From assembly GCA_016125385.1 (NCBI GenBank), contig WGLV01000003.1, positions 1 through 64,000 of the forward strand: 64,000 bases of DNA, read 5' to 3'. Below are positions 9,749 through 17,884 of the stretch, piece by piece. The DNA comes from a bacterium (lineage in GTDB: Bacteria; Hinthialibacterota; Hinthialibacteria; Hinthialibacterales; Hinthialibacteraceae). Within the stretch, counting starts at the first letter, position 1. Each line of letters opens with the position of its first letter. The translations under genes and the position numbers were made by a program. The notes under the pieces are model-generated. The model was not told where the DNA came from and did not search any database. It was given only the letters and a program-made list of their open reading frames with translations.

Positions 9749-10090
9749 ATGAAAGAGATCAAAGCCTATATCAAACCGCACAAGTTAAACGACGTCACGC
9801 TCGCCCTGCATCAAATGAAGGGACTGACTGGCATGAGCGTGGTTGACGTAAAAGGGTTTGGACGCAATCGAGGGAAAGAGGCTCCCAATCGGGTGGTGGA
9901 GGAACTGGTGGATTACGTTCCTCACGTCAAGATCGAGATTGTGTGCGCTGATTCGATGGTGGATGAAATCGTCTCGGTGATTCAAACAAAAGCGCACACC
10001 GGATTGCGTGGCGATGGAAAGATATTCATTTCCAACGTCGAATCGGCGATCCGGATTCAGACCGGCGAACGTGACGGCGATTCAGTCTGA
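9749..10090 (+). CDS. PII-like signalling protein linked to RND pump (PII-NG type)
   Basis: A 113-residue protein of the PII superfamily: start MKEIKAYIKPHKLNDV, the GFGR element, VKIEIVCAD, and the C-terminal THTGLRGDGKIF-like segment (here AHTGLRGDGKIF) that in PII helps bind nucleotide. The T-loop is short and lacks the uridylylated Tyr of GlnB/GlnK: after GFGRNRGKEAPNR the chain goes straight to VVEELVDYVPHVKIE. PII relatives encoded beside CusA/CzcA pumps are known as a separate branch (PII-NG). It lies 14 bp after the pump gene with an AGAGGAGAG ribosome site, so it is co-expressed and may tune the pump in response to nucleotide or metal. That role is inference. Confidence 0.85.
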   Translation: MKEIKAYIKPHKLNDVTLALHQMKGLTGMSVVDVKGFGRNRGKEAPNRVVEELVDYVPHVKIEIVCADSMVDEIVSVIQTKAHTGLRGDGKIFISNVESAIRIQTGERDGDSV

Positions 10091-10155
10091 TCTCGTTCCG
10101 CATTGTTCAATTCGATTCAACGGATGGTATTCTGTGAAAAGAAAGGAGATTCGGT

Positions 10156-11121
10156 ATGAGCCAAGATCATTCTAATCACGGCCACGCGCATTCGCACGCG
10201 GAGATCGAGAATCTGAGCGATGGACGCCTGTTCGCGGCGGTGGGCGTGAATGGGCTGCTCACCATCGTCCAGATCATCGGCGGCGTCGTCTCGGGAAGTT
10301 TGTCTCTGATCGCGGACGCGCTGCATAATTTGAACGACGCCGCTTCGCTCGCGCTTGCTCTCGCCGCGAGACGCATCGCCCGGATGCCCGCCGATCACCG
10401 GCGGACCTTCGGATACCGCCGGGCCGAAACGATCGGCGCATTGATTAACTTGACGACGCTGATTCTCGTCGGGTTTTACCTGATTTATGAAGCCGTCATG
10501 CGTTACTTTGAGCCGAAGGAGATTCACGGCGGGCTTGTGATCATCGTCGCCGCGGTCGCACTGGTGGTGGACGTCGCAACGGCTTTGCTCACATACGCCA
10601 TGTCGAAAAACAGCCTCAACATCAAAGCCGCGTTTATTCATAACGTAGCCGACGCCCTGGGGTCGGTGGCGGTGATCGTGGTCGGCGTGCTGATCATGCT
10701 GTACGACCTGACGATCGCCGATGTTATCGCCACGTTGACGATCGCCGCCTATGTTCTGTATCAGGGAATCACCATGATGCGCGGCGCGATCCGAACGCTG
10801 ATGGAAAGCGTCCCGGAAGACATTCATCTCGATGAGGTCATTAATGAATTAAGTAAAATGGCTCACGTGAAAGACGTTCATCACGTTCACGTCTGGGAAT
10901 TGGACGAACATCACCGCGCGCTTGAAGCTCACGTCGTCGTGAATGAACAAAACCTATCATTCATTGAAGAAATCAAGCAATCCATGAAAGAAAAAATGAG
11001 AAGCAAATTTGACATTCACCATTCAACGCTTGAAATTGAATTGTTCAACGAAGAAACCACCGGTTGTTCGCAAATCAATGAATCGCAATCATCCGAACGG
11101 GAAAAGTGCTTTGTTTCGTGA
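10156..11121 (+). CDS. Cation diffusion facilitator, zinc type (CzcD/ZitB-like)
   Basis: A 321-residue inner-membrane zinc/proton antiporter. The N-terminus is His-rich (HSNHGHAHSHAE). Six membrane helices follow, with H57-N-L-N-D61 in helix 2 and H162-N-V-A-D166 in helix 5. This His/Asp pair of pairs is the tetrahedral zinc site of zinc-specific members. A cytoplasmic domain (about 205-300) contains VHHVHVWELDEHHRALEAHVVV. AAAGGAG lies 7 bases before the ATG. It lies 65 bp after the PII-like gene and is the last gene before a strong terminator, so it completes a cytoplasm-to-outside metal export route with the RND pump. Confidence 0.92.
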   Translation: MSQDHSNHGHAHSHAEIENLSDGRLFAAVGVNGLLTIVQIIGGVVSGSLSLIADALHNLNDAASLALALAARRIARMPADHRRTFGYRRAETIGALINLTTLILVGFYLIYEAVMRYFEPKEIHGGLVIIVAAVALVVDVATALLTYAMSKNSLNIKAAFIHNVADALGSVAVIVVGVLIMLYDLTIADVIATLTIAAYVLYQGITMMRGAIRTLMESVPEDIHLDEVINELSKMAHVKDVHHVHVWELDEHHRALEAHVVVNEQNLSFIEEIKQSMKEKMRSKFDIHHSTLEIELFNEETTGCSQINESQSSEREKCFVS

Positions 11122-11200
11122 GTTCAGCATTTCAATGTCGCGATGAACCAACAGGCTTCGTTAACGCGACATTTGTTCCACCAGTCGTTTATCAGGGAGG

Positions 11201-11233
11201 GAGGCGGAGAATGCTCTCCGCCTCTTTCTTTGT
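11201..11233 (+). terminator. Strong terminator closing the metal-efflux block
   Basis: A perfect 10-bp stem GAGGCGGAGA/TCTCCGCCTC (11201-11210 with 11215-11224) with a 4-nt loop ATGC is followed by TTTCTTTG. It sits 80 bp past the CDF stop codon. Confidence 0.9.
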
Positions 11234-11462
11234 ATTACAGCCGTCACGGATCCCGCTCCTGTATACTTTCGAACATTTCTGGCGTTCCTTTCCCAGCGGG
11301 TGCAGACCGATCCTGCTGAACTTTCGTTCATTCAGCAAATCCCGGCGAAATCAAACGATCAGCCGCTGATTCCAGCACGGTCTGTGCGGACATTGCATCA
11401 AGCAAGGTTCGATTATCTTATTTCTACGCGATGAAAACCAAAATTTAATTCTTGCACGAAAT

Positions 11463-11481
11463 AATTGTTTTCAAAACAATT
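11463..11481. promoter_or_regulatory. Perfect palindrome, candidate MarR operator
   Basis: AATTGTTTT-C-AAAACAATT is a 9+9 bp perfect inverted repeat around one central base. TTGT/ACAA half-sites of this size are typical of MarR-family operators. It lies 120 bp upstream of a MarR-type gene and about 11 bp upstream of a candidate -35 box, which fits autoregulation. Confidence 0.6.
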
Positions 11482-11492
11482 CGATAAAAACC

Positions 11493-11521
11493 TTCAAATC
11501 TTGATGTATTTGTTCTATAAT
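11493..11521 (+). promoter_or_regulatory. Candidate sigma-70 promoter for MarR gene
   Basis: A consensus -10 TATAAT (11516-11521) is preceded at exactly 17 bp by TTCAAA (11493-11498, 4 of 6 matches to the -35 consensus). It points at the MarR gene 80 bp downstream. Confidence 0.5.
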
Positions 11522-11600
11522 GACTTTGTTCCATCACAAAAAATGATTCGTCCACAACTATTTCGTCCCCAAATTATTCTAAATTGGGTGGGCTGAAAAT

Positions 11601-12158
11601 ATGCGGCCAAATTTGAGCTTGTCAGAACAGGTCTTCGCCGCCCTGCGCCGAATTATCCGGGCGATCGATATTCACTCGAAAAAACTGGTGGAACGCTACG
11701 GTCTAACAGGGCCTCAGTTGCATGTGCTGCAACAACTGGCTGAGCTTGAAGAGGTATCCGTGGGAGGTTTGGCGAAACGGGTCCGGCTCAGCAACGCCAC
11801 TGTCACGGACATTCTCGACCGCCTCGAACGGCGCGGGCTGGTCCAGAGAACGCGCAGCATCAGCGACAAAAGGCGGGTTCTGGTCAAAGTCACCGAAGAT
11901 GGAATGCATATTCTCCTGGCCGCGCCGCCACTGCTGCAAGAACAATTCAGCGCGGAGTTCAACAGGATGCACGATTGGGAACAGACGCTGATCGTCTCCA
12001 CCCTTCAGCGCGTTGCCTCCATGATGGAAACGGAATCGCTCGCGCCTGACAACGGACTGGACGAAACAGCCCTGATCGAAGCCGTAAAAACCGAACCGCT
12101 GGCGTTGGAAGCTTCAGCGGTCGTTCACGAGATCAATCCTGAAAGCAAGGCATCGTAA
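11601..12158 (+). CDS. MarR-family transcriptional regulator
   Basis: A 185-residue winged-helix regulator. Residues about 10-50 form the dimerising helix (VFAALRRIIRAIDIHSKKLVERYGLTGPQLHVLQQLAE). The helix-turn-helix is near 57-78 (SVGGLAKRVRLSNATVTDILDRLERRGLV) and the wing follows (QRTRSISDKRRVLVKVTEDG). About 40 residues after residue 145 extend beyond the usual MarR length and look disordered and acidic. The ribosome site is weak. A perfect palindrome upstream suggests self-repression. The next gene, a methyltransferase 48 bp downstream in the same direction, may be its target. The signal it senses is unknown. Confidence 0.9.
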   Translation: MRPNLSLSEQVFAALRRIIRAIDIHSKKLVERYGLTGPQLHVLQQLAELEEVSVGGLAKRVRLSNATVTDILDRLERRGLVQRTRSISDKRRVLVKVTEDGMHILLAAPPLLQEQFSAEFNRMHDWEQTLIVSTLQRVASMMETESLAPDNGLDETALIEAVKTEPLALEASAVVHEINPESKAS

Positions 12159-12206
12159 TCAATCAGCAATAAGTCAACCGGCTTTGGCCGGGAAAGGATT
12201 TAAATC

Positions 12207-13004
12207 ATGAGCAAAAGCAACTCTCTGGAACATACCGACGTGGTGTTTTCCGTTCGATTCCCCAACGTGGATGAGACGCTCGATCAGGACAAGGAATGGT
12301 GCTGGTTGACATTAGGCGACGAGCGCCGCCGGGTGCGTTTTCATGATTACAACGAAGTCTATCAAGTCCCTGGCTTGTACGAAAAAATCTTTTATGAGAT
12401 GTTGAAATGCAACTCTCCTGAAGTCGTCTGCCGCCTGCTCGACGGCGAGTTGAAAAAAGCCGGATTCGATGCTCGAAAGTTGAACGTTCTCGATGTGGGC
12501 GCCGGTAACGGCATGGTGGGTGAACGCCTCAAATTCATGGGCGTTTCGGAACTGGTGGGCATCGATATTATCAAAGAAGCGAAGATGGCGGCGGAACGCG
12601 ACCGTCCCGATGTGTACAAAGATTATTTCGCTGAAGATTTGACTGATTTGAATCCGGAAACCCATCAGGCGCTTGAAACGGAGCCGTTCAATTGTCTGAC
12701 GACCGTCGCCGCGCTCGGCTTCGGCGATATCCCTCCCCGGGCTTTCACTCAGGCGTACAACTATATCGCCTCGCCAGGCTGGTGCGCATTCAACATCAAG
12801 GAATCGTTTCTTTCAGAAGGGAACGATGACACCGGCTTCTGCAAACTGATCCGCAAAATGAGCCGGGAAGGCGTCCTGGAAATCCTCGCACAGGAGCGCT
12901 ACCAGCACCGGATCGCGATCGATGGCGCTCCATTGCACTACATCGCCATCGCGGCGAAGAAATTGAAGGATATCCCAAAGGAATGGCTTCCCGAGTTTGA
13001 GTAA
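12207..13004 (+). CDS. Class I SAM-dependent methyltransferase
   Basis: A 265-residue predicted cytoplasmic methyltransferase. Residues 94-102 (VLDVGAGNG) are the SAM-binding motif I, and LVGIDI (about 116-121) supplies the acidic residue of motif II. The N-terminal ~85 residues are a separate segment with several aromatic residues (EWCWLTLGDERRRVRFHDY), perhaps a substrate cap. The substrate cannot be told. AAAGGA lies upstream of the ATG. It follows the MarR gene by 48 bp and is closed by a strong terminator, so the two probably form a bicistronic unit. Confidence 0.85.
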   Translation: MSKSNSLEHTDVVFSVRFPNVDETLDQDKEWCWLTLGDERRRVRFHDYNEVYQVPGLYEKIFYEMLKCNSPEVVCRLLDGELKKAGFDARKLNVLDVGAGNGMVGERLKFMGVSELVGIDIIKEAKMAAERDRPDVYKDYFAEDLTDLNPETHQALETEPFNCLTTVAALGFGDIPPRAFTQAYNYIASPGWCAFNIKESFLSEGNDDTGFCKLIRKMSREGVLEILAQERYQHRIAIDGAPLHYIAIAAKKLKDIPKEWLPEFE

Positions 13005-13040
13005 AAGCAGGATATTCTTGTTTTCACACATTGAGAGAAA

Positions 13041-13075
13041 AAAGAACCCGCATAAAATTATGCGGGTTCTTTTTT
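13041..13075. terminator. Strong terminator, usable in both directions
   Basis: A near-perfect inverted repeat, GAACCCGCATAA (13044-13055) with TTATGCGGGTTC (13058-13069), flanked by A's on the left and TTTTTT on the right. It stops the methyltransferase transcript about 40 bp after its stop codon. Confidence 0.92.
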
Positions 13076-13132
13076 CGGCTGAAACTACAATAATACAAGG
13101 TGTTATTATATCGGAACTGTTGAGACAACGTC

Positions 13133-14026
13133 ATGGTTATTCGTGAGCATCTTTTGAATCTCGCCAATGGAAACGGCGACGCCATCATCCAGAACATGAA
13201 TCATGAGCTGGAAGACGTCGTTTCGCTGATGAAGCGATTCTCAATCACCGTTGAAACACTCCCTCCCGAAAAAAAAATGCTTTGGATGGACGCGCAAAAC
13301 ACCGTGCGCGCATCTGAGAAACACGCGATTACTCTGGATACGCACCTGAAGCGGATTCGGATTCTGGAAGGGAAAAAGGGAGTCGTCGAAATTCTGAAAC
13401 TGGAGGATGAAAAGAAAACCGCCAACAGCCCCGCCGCCTTCGGCCGAATCAACCGGCAGTTGACCCACTTGAAAGACGTTCACGCGAGAGAGATGTCGGA
13501 ACTGATCTCAAACCGGCATCAGGCCCTTCTGATTCGCATTCAACTGGTTGACCGATGGAAATCCCTGCTTGCGTCTGAAATTCAACTGCTGGAAGCCTGC
13601 CGCCTGCATGTCGTCAACTTTGCTCTAAGCGCCGCGGAAGATTCGGGCGATCATTCATTTCTCGAAACCGTAAAAACAAAACTCCAATCACTGATGAGCG
13701 GAATAGACCAGGCTCAATTTACCAAGATCAACACATCAACGCTTCATTCAGCCAACTTTCATGTTTTGAAAAAGACGGTGCTGCACCAGTTGGACGAAAT
13801 CGTCAAAATCGAAAAGAAAATCGTGGAAAGAAAAGAAACGCTTCAACAGGTGAGCGCGATTTTCTCCGATTTGAAGATGCAAATGCCAGAACCAGATATC
13901 GCTCCACCTCTCGCGGATGAGATCGCCGCCCCCCAACAGAATCAACCAGATCCACCTCCCTCACAACCAGGAGATACGCCCCCAGCGTCTTCCCGCATGG
14001 CGTTTCGGGATAAACAGAACGACTGA
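13133..14026 (+). CDS. Uncharacterised coiled-coil protein with Pro-rich tail
   Basis: A 297-residue protein that I do not recognise. There is no signal peptide or membrane helix. Residues about 1-235 are almost wholly helical and charged, with heptad-like stretches (for example near 60-125 and 200-235). The last 60 residues are Pro/Gln/Asp-rich and probably disordered. The composition suggests a structural, adaptor or FlgN-like/secretion-chaperone fold, but no motif supports a specific call. It stands alone between a strong terminator and a convergent SDR gene. The ribosome site (GAG in TTGAGACAACGTC) is weak. It ends 24 bp from the convergent gene without a visible terminator. Confidence 0.7.
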   Translation: MVIREHLLNLANGNGDAIIQNMNHELEDVVSLMKRFSITVETLPPEKKMLWMDAQNTVRASEKHAITLDTHLKRIRILEGKKGVVEILKLEDEKKTANSPAAFGRINRQLTHLKDVHAREMSELISNRHQALLIRIQLVDRWKSLLASEIQLLEACRLHVVNFALSAAEDSGDHSFLETVKTKLQSLMSGIDQAQFTKINTSTLHSANFHVLKKTVLHQLDEIVKIEKKIVERKETLQQVSAIFSDLKMQMPEPDIAPPLADEIAAPQQNQPDPPPSQPGDTPPASSRMAFRDKQND

Positions 14027-14050
14027 GTCACGCGCGATCACCGCTCAATA

Positions 14051-14767
14051 TCAAATGGAATGATCGGACGGCAAGACCATTACGCGAGGAATCCGCACGT
14101 GATCTGGCTGCTCCAGCATGAAACGGATCACCCTTGCGATATCCTCTGGCAATAAAGGACGGGGGATATCCAGGCTCTGCGCGGGCTGAACCTCCCACTC
14201 CCGATGCAGTTCGGTTTTCACCAGCCCCGGTTCGACGCACGCGACGGTAACGCCGGTTTTGGCGGTCTCCATGCGCAAGGCCTCGGTTAACGCTTCGATG
14301 GCATATTTGGTTCCCGCGTAAGCCCCTGTGGTCGGGCGGACTTTGGTGCCGAGGATGCTCGACAGGTTCAGCAAATATCCCGCGTTTTTCTCCATAAAAT
14401 ATTTCAACACGGTGTAAGCCATGCGGAACGCCGCTTCCACATTGATGCGCGCCATTTCGCAGACCTTATCGACGTCGATCTCAGCGATGGGGCCAACCGT
14501 CATCACCGCCGCATTATTGATAACGACATCGCATCCGCCGAATGAATCGATAGCGGTTTGCAGAAGGCGAGACGGCATGGCGGGGTCTGAAATATCGCCC
14601 GGGACAGCCACGCCTTTACCCAGCACGGCGGTTAATTCATCGAGCCGGTCGGCGCGGCGGCCATTCAAAACCAGATTCATACCCGCCTGAGCGAGAGTTT
14701 CGGCGGTCGCACGGCCGATCCCGCTGCTGGCGCCGGTGATAATCGCGGTTTTGTTTTTTAAATCCAT
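14051..14767 (-). CDS. Short-chain dehydrogenase/reductase (SDR)
   Basis: A 238-residue classical SDR, probably NADP(H)-dependent given the Arg residues after the second strand (NGRRADR). Motifs: TGASSGIG (11-18) for cofactor binding, NNAA (84-87), catalytic Ser at about 136-137 (NLSS), Y150-A-G-T-K154. After the catalytic pair comes VACVEPGLVKTEL. This resembles the YdfG/serine 3-dehydrogenase-like cluster of small oxidoreductases, but the substrate cannot be inferred. AAGGAG lies about 10 bases before the ATG. It is convergent with the coiled-coil gene and divergent from the redoxin gene. Confidence 0.92.
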   Translation of the reverse strand: MDLKNKTAIITGASSGIGRATAETLAQAGMNLVLNGRRADRLDELTAVLGKGVAVPGDISDPAMPSRLLQTAIDSFGGCDVVINNAAVMTVGPIAEIDVDKVCEMARINVEAAFRMAYTVLKYFMEKNAGYLLNLSSILGTKVRPTTGAYAGTKYAIEALTEALRMETAKTGVTVACVEPGLVKTELHREWEVQPAQSLDIPRPLLPEDIARVIRFMLEQPDHVRIPRVMVLPSDHSI

Positions 14768-14941
14768 GAGGAGATTCTCCTTTTCAAAAAACGAAATTCG
14801 GTGGTTGATGTTGATTCAAACCTCCGATCCCTGCATTCAGCACAAACGGCTTCGCGTAACGATATTTGGCTTCACGCGTTGATCACCATACAATCATATT
14901 CGTTGAACAACAGGCAAATCTACCGTTACAAGGAGACGATC

Positions 14942-15541
14942 ATGAAAAGACGTTTCGCCGTATTCACGATCGCGGCTCTTGCATGTTCATTTCTCATCCC
15001 GAGTTACGCCGCGGATTCCATGGAAATGAAATCGTACAGTTTGGGCGATGAAGTCGCTCCATTTACTCTGAAAGACGCTTCGGGGAACGATCACGACCTC
15101 TCCGTCGCGCTAGGTGAAAAAGTGGTGGTGGTCTATTTCTGGAGCTGCCAGTGCCCGGTATCGAAAGCTTATGAAAACCGTCTGATTTCCATGTTTAACG
15201 ACTATAAAGACAAAGACGTGACATTCTGCGTGATCTCCGCGAATCAGACCGACAGCGTCTCAATGATTCAGGATTACGCCAAAGAACACGAACTGCCCTA
15301 CCCCATTATGAAAGATTCAGACGACGCCGTTGCCGATCTGTTCGGCGCACAGAAAACGCCCGAAGTCTTCGTCATTGGCAAAGACAAGAAACTCTATTAT
15401 CACGGCGCGGTCGACAACAGTCAGAATCCGGACAAAGCGGACCAGCACTATGTTCGCGCGGCGATTGACGCCTTGCTGGCGAACCAGGTTCCTCTCGTGC
15501 AACAGAAACCGGCGTTCGGTTGTGGAATCAAGCGCAAATAA
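14942..15541 (+). CDS. Exported redoxin (thioredoxin-fold) protein
   Basis: A 199-residue protein. The ATG at 14942 is chosen because AAGGAG lies 6 bases upstream and a signal peptide follows directly (residues 1-23, cleavage SYA-A). The longer frame from 14801 lacks both. The thioredoxin fold spans about 35-165. The active region reads YFWSC69QC71PVSKAYE, so two cysteines are one residue apart (CxC) rather than CxxC. A further cysteine is near the end (FGCGIKRK). Proteins with 'CPVSK.YE' and a terminal 'GC.IK' are familiar from Planctomycetes-like genomes. It is probably a periplasmic thiol oxidoreductase or peroxiredoxin-like enzyme. It is monocistronic, with its own terminator. Confidence 0.88.
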   Translation: MKRRFAVFTIAALACSFLIPSYAADSMEMKSYSLGDEVAPFTLKDASGNDHDLSVALGEKVVVVYFWSCQCPVSKAYENRLISMFNDYKDKDVTFCVISANQTDSVSMIQDYAKEHELPYPIMKDSDDAVADLFGAQKTPEVFVIGKDKKLYYHGAVDNSQNPDKADQHYVRAAIDALLANQVPLVQQKPAFGCGIKRK

Positions 15542-15567
15542 ACTCATCTCATGATTGATTTACGCGG

Positions 15568-15600
15568 CGGCCCGGTTCTCCGGGCCGTTGTTATTTTCAC
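15568..15600 (+). terminator. Terminator of redoxin gene
   Basis: An 8-bp GC-rich stem CGGCCCGG/CCGGGCCG (15568-15575 with 15580-15587), loop TTCT, followed by TTGTTATTTT, 26 bp past the stop codon. Confidence 0.85.
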
Positions 15601-15698
15601 AAGACTAGCCGGTGATTCGTTCGAACGTACAATGGTTTGTCGCCGGAGCGACGTTGAGAGTGATGCCGTAACCAATTTCATTGCATTCAGAAAGTTAT

Positions 15699-16274
15699 AT
15701 GAGAATCATCGCTGGGAAATACAAGAACCGGGCGATCGCAACGCCGGAAGGCCTGAACACCAGACCCCTGCTGACGCGGATTCGCAAATCGCTGTTCGAC
15801 ACGATTCAACCCTATCTGGAAGGAGCGCGGGTATTGGATTGTTTTTCGGGAAGCGGCATTGTGGCGCTGGAATCGTTCAGCCGGGGAGCGTCCTACGTGC
15901 TCAGCATCGACGCCGACTCCGCCGCAGTGGCCATTGCGAAAGGCAACCACAAAAAAATATGCCCGGATGAAGATTATTACGTGCTGCGGTCCGATGTGTT
16001 GAAGGCGTTGCCCAACATCGCGCGGATGCAACCCCCGTTCGATGTTATCGGCGTCATGCCGCCATTCGGCAAAAACCTCACCATCAAAACCATGGAGCTC
16101 ATCGACGACAATCCATCACTGTTGAAACCGGACACCGTGGTTTTCGTTCAGAAGGAAGAAGGGGAAGAACTGCCGCTGGAGTGGACTCATCTGGAACACG
16201 TCCGGACGAAAAAATACGGCCGCAACGTGTTCGAATACTTCATGCCGCCTGAAACAGGCGAAGAAAACGCTTGA
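15699..16274 (+). CDS. rsmD: RsmD-family rRNA (guanine-N2) methyltransferase, altered motif IV
   Basis: A 191-residue protein. The ATG at 15699 (MRIIAGKYKNR) matches the usual family start; the frame extends 6 codons further up without support. RsmD methylates G966 of 16S rRNA. Seen here: RIIAGKYKNRAIATPEG, TRPLLTRIRKSLFDTI, and SAM motif I LDCFSGSG with the following IDAD. The expected catalytic motif (D/N)PP(F/Y) reads MPPF in VIGVMPPFGKN, so the Asp/Asn that normally holds the target amine is replaced by Met. The overall match is otherwise good. Either the enzyme uses another residue, has lost activity, or has a different target. It is convergent with rdgB, 4 bp apart. Confidence 0.85.
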   Translation: MRIIAGKYKNRAIATPEGLNTRPLLTRIRKSLFDTIQPYLEGARVLDCFSGSGIVALESFSRGASYVLSIDADSAAVAIAKGNHKKICPDEDYYVLRSDVLKALPNIARMQPPFDVIGVMPPFGKNLTIKTMELIDDNPSLLKPDTVVFVQKEEGEELPLEWTHLEHVRTKKYGRNVFEYFMPPETGEENA

Positions 16275-16278
16275 TTCA

Positions 16279-16884
16279 TCACCCGCCCGGCTGAAACGTT
16301 TCTAAAAAACTCTTGACCTCCTGCAACGCCTGACCGCGATGGCTGACGACGTGTTTCTTTTCGCTGGGAATTTCGGCGAACGTCCGGCCAAAGGGAGGAT
16401 AGTAAAAAATGGGATCGTACCCAAAACCTCCCTTCCCCACAGGTTTGTGCAACAACACGCCGCTGACGCGTTGTTGCGTGGTAAAGACGACCTCTTCACC
16501 CATCGCCAGCGCGGCGGCGCAGACGAAATGCGCTCCTCGATCGCTCTCGGGAACGCTCTCCATCTCTTCGAGAACCTTCCGCAAATTTTCTTCGTCGGTG
16601 GAGCCTTCGCCACGCGCATACCGGGCTGAATACACGCCGGGGCGCCCGTCCAGCGCGTCAACCTCCAGACCGGAATCGTCAGCCAGCGTCAACAGCCCCG
16701 TATGGCGAGACGCATCCATTGCTTTTTTTACCGCATTGCCGATGAAAGTATCCGCGTCCTCAACGGTTTCAGGACAATCCGAATACTCTCGCAGGGTCAC
16801 AACCCGCCAATCGAAGCCCGCCAGCAGTTCTTCGAGTTCCTTCTGCTTTTTCTGGTTGCGCGTAGCGATCAGAAGCGTATTCAT
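16279..16884 (-). CDS. rdgB: RdgB/HAM1 non-canonical purine NTP pyrophosphatase
   Basis: A 201-residue house-cleaning enzyme that hydrolyses ITP, dITP and XTP to monophosphates. Family motifs: LLIATRNQKKQKEL at the N-terminus, LADDSGLEVDALDGRPGVYSARYA in the middle (DDSGLEV includes the metal and catalytic acids), GGFGYDPIF, and the C-terminal SHRGQAL. The length is typical. Its start overlaps the stop of the upstream proline-rich membrane protein by 4 bases, so the two are translationally coupled. It converges on rsmD. Confidence 0.96.
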   Translation of the reverse strand: MNTLLIATRNQKKQKELEELLAGFDWRVVTLREYSDCPETVEDADTFIGNAVKKAMDASRHTGLLTLADDSGLEVDALDGRPGVYSARYARGEGSTDEENLRKVLEEMESVPESDRGAHFVCAAALAMGEEVVFTTQQRVSGVLLHKPVGKGGFGYDPIFYYPPFGRTFAEIPSEKKHVVSHRGQALQEVKSFLETFQPGG

Positions 16885-17645
16885 CGGCGCTCCAACAAGC
16901 GAGGCAACGCCGGAACTTGGCGCGGCCGGCGCAACACTTCAGACATGATAATGGCGGTTTTAAGCGGATTCTGCTCCGCGTCTCGAGCGAGTTTTACGAA
17001 AAACGGATGCCGGGCGCCGGCTCCCGGCGCGGCGGTCATCGCGGGCGCCAGCGGCCTCGGCGTCTCGATTCTTGGAGCGCTTTTCTTCGGCGGCTCCTGA
17101 CGCGGCGCGGTTTTTTTCTTCGCCTTGGGCGGAGTAATTTTCACCGGTTTTTTCGGAGGACGCGGCGGTTCTTCATAGACAAGCTCCGGATCGTCGGCGT
17201 CAAGCAGCGTCTTGAAGATTTCCGTCATTACGTCTCGTTTTCCATCGGGGGGAGAGAGAGGTTCAGAGCGTTTCTCTAGAAATGGCTTCATCTCATGTTG
17301 AGGAGAAGCGTCTTGCTCATGCGTATATTCGGTCTGCGCGGGCTGGCGGCGTTGCAGTTTTTTGCGGCGGCGTTCAGCGACCCGTTCATCATACGAACGG
17401 CCTTCAAGCGACTCCCCCTCCAGCGAGTGACCGGGAAACCTCTGTTTGGGCGGCGCGGGAGGCTGGCTCATTTGTGCGGGCTTGGGCTTGGGTGGACGCG
17501 CAGGGACCCGCTCGGGAGGAGACCAGTTTTCACTGTCGAGGCCTTTGGACATCTGTTCGCGCTTCTTTTTTTCTTTCGACATGCTTGAAAGAGCGCTGAG
17601 CCCAAGAATCAATAGCACCGCGATCGCCTGAATAAAATCTTCCAT
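16881..17645 (-). CDS. Membrane-anchored proline-rich protein of unknown function
   Basis: A 254-residue protein with one N-terminal hydrophobic helix (residues 4-20, FIQAIAVLLILGLSALS) and then a long cytoplasmic tail rich in Pro, Lys and Arg (PPKPKPA, PPRPPKKPVK, KKTAPRQEPPKK). Near the C-terminus is a conserved-looking NPLKTAIIMSEVLRRP. Similar 'A(I/F)I.SEIL..P' tails occur on otherwise disordered proteins in several phyla, to my recollection; their job is unknown. It overlaps rdgB by 4 bases and is the first gene of that pair. It is divergently transcribed from the NeuA-like gene across about 240 bp. Confidence 0.75.
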   Translation of the reverse strand: MEDFIQAIAVLLILGLSALSSMSKEKKKREQMSKGLDSENWSPPERVPARPPKPKPAQMSQPPAPPKQRFPGHSLEGESLEGRSYDERVAERRRKKLQRRQPAQTEYTHEQDASPQHEMKPFLEKRSEPLSPPDGKRDVMTEIFKTLLDADDPELVYEEPPRPPKKPVKITPPKAKKKTAPRQEPPKKSAPRIETPRPLAPAMTAAPGAGARHPFFVKLARDAEQNPLKTAIIMSEVLRRPRQVPALPRLLERR

Positions 17646-17884
17646 GCCTCAACTCCATGATGAGCGGTATGCATTCACTGTCTTTATACGTTTTGAATAC
17701 GACCTGGGAAACGAAGTGTTTTCATTCATTTTCCATATCCACGCCATCATCTCCGATTGTAACATAAAATCCGGCGTACAACCTACCGTCTTTCCACTTG
17801 ACCGCTACATGGGTCAACCTAGGATGAAGCCAGATTCATCCTGAAACTGATTTGACGCGTCCGGGGTATCCAAGAACAATACTG

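Larger units (their letters stand above)
11234..11600. other. Intergenic control region upstream of MarR regulator
   Basis: About 370 bp without a credible gene: an 87-codon frame that begins at 11106 runs through the terminator stem and ends at 11369. The second half (11400-11590) is AT-rich and holds the palindrome and promoter-like elements listed separately. Nothing else is recognised. Confidence 0.6.

Noticed and set aside
10117-10827. A 236-codon minus-strand frame opposite the CDF gene, His- and Asp-rich
   Set aside because: The composition is the mirror of the CDF codons. The plus-strand gene has zinc-site motifs and a ribosome site.
11106-11369. An 87-codon plus-strand frame after the CDF gene
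   Set aside because: It runs straight through the 10-bp terminator stem and lacks a ribosome site.
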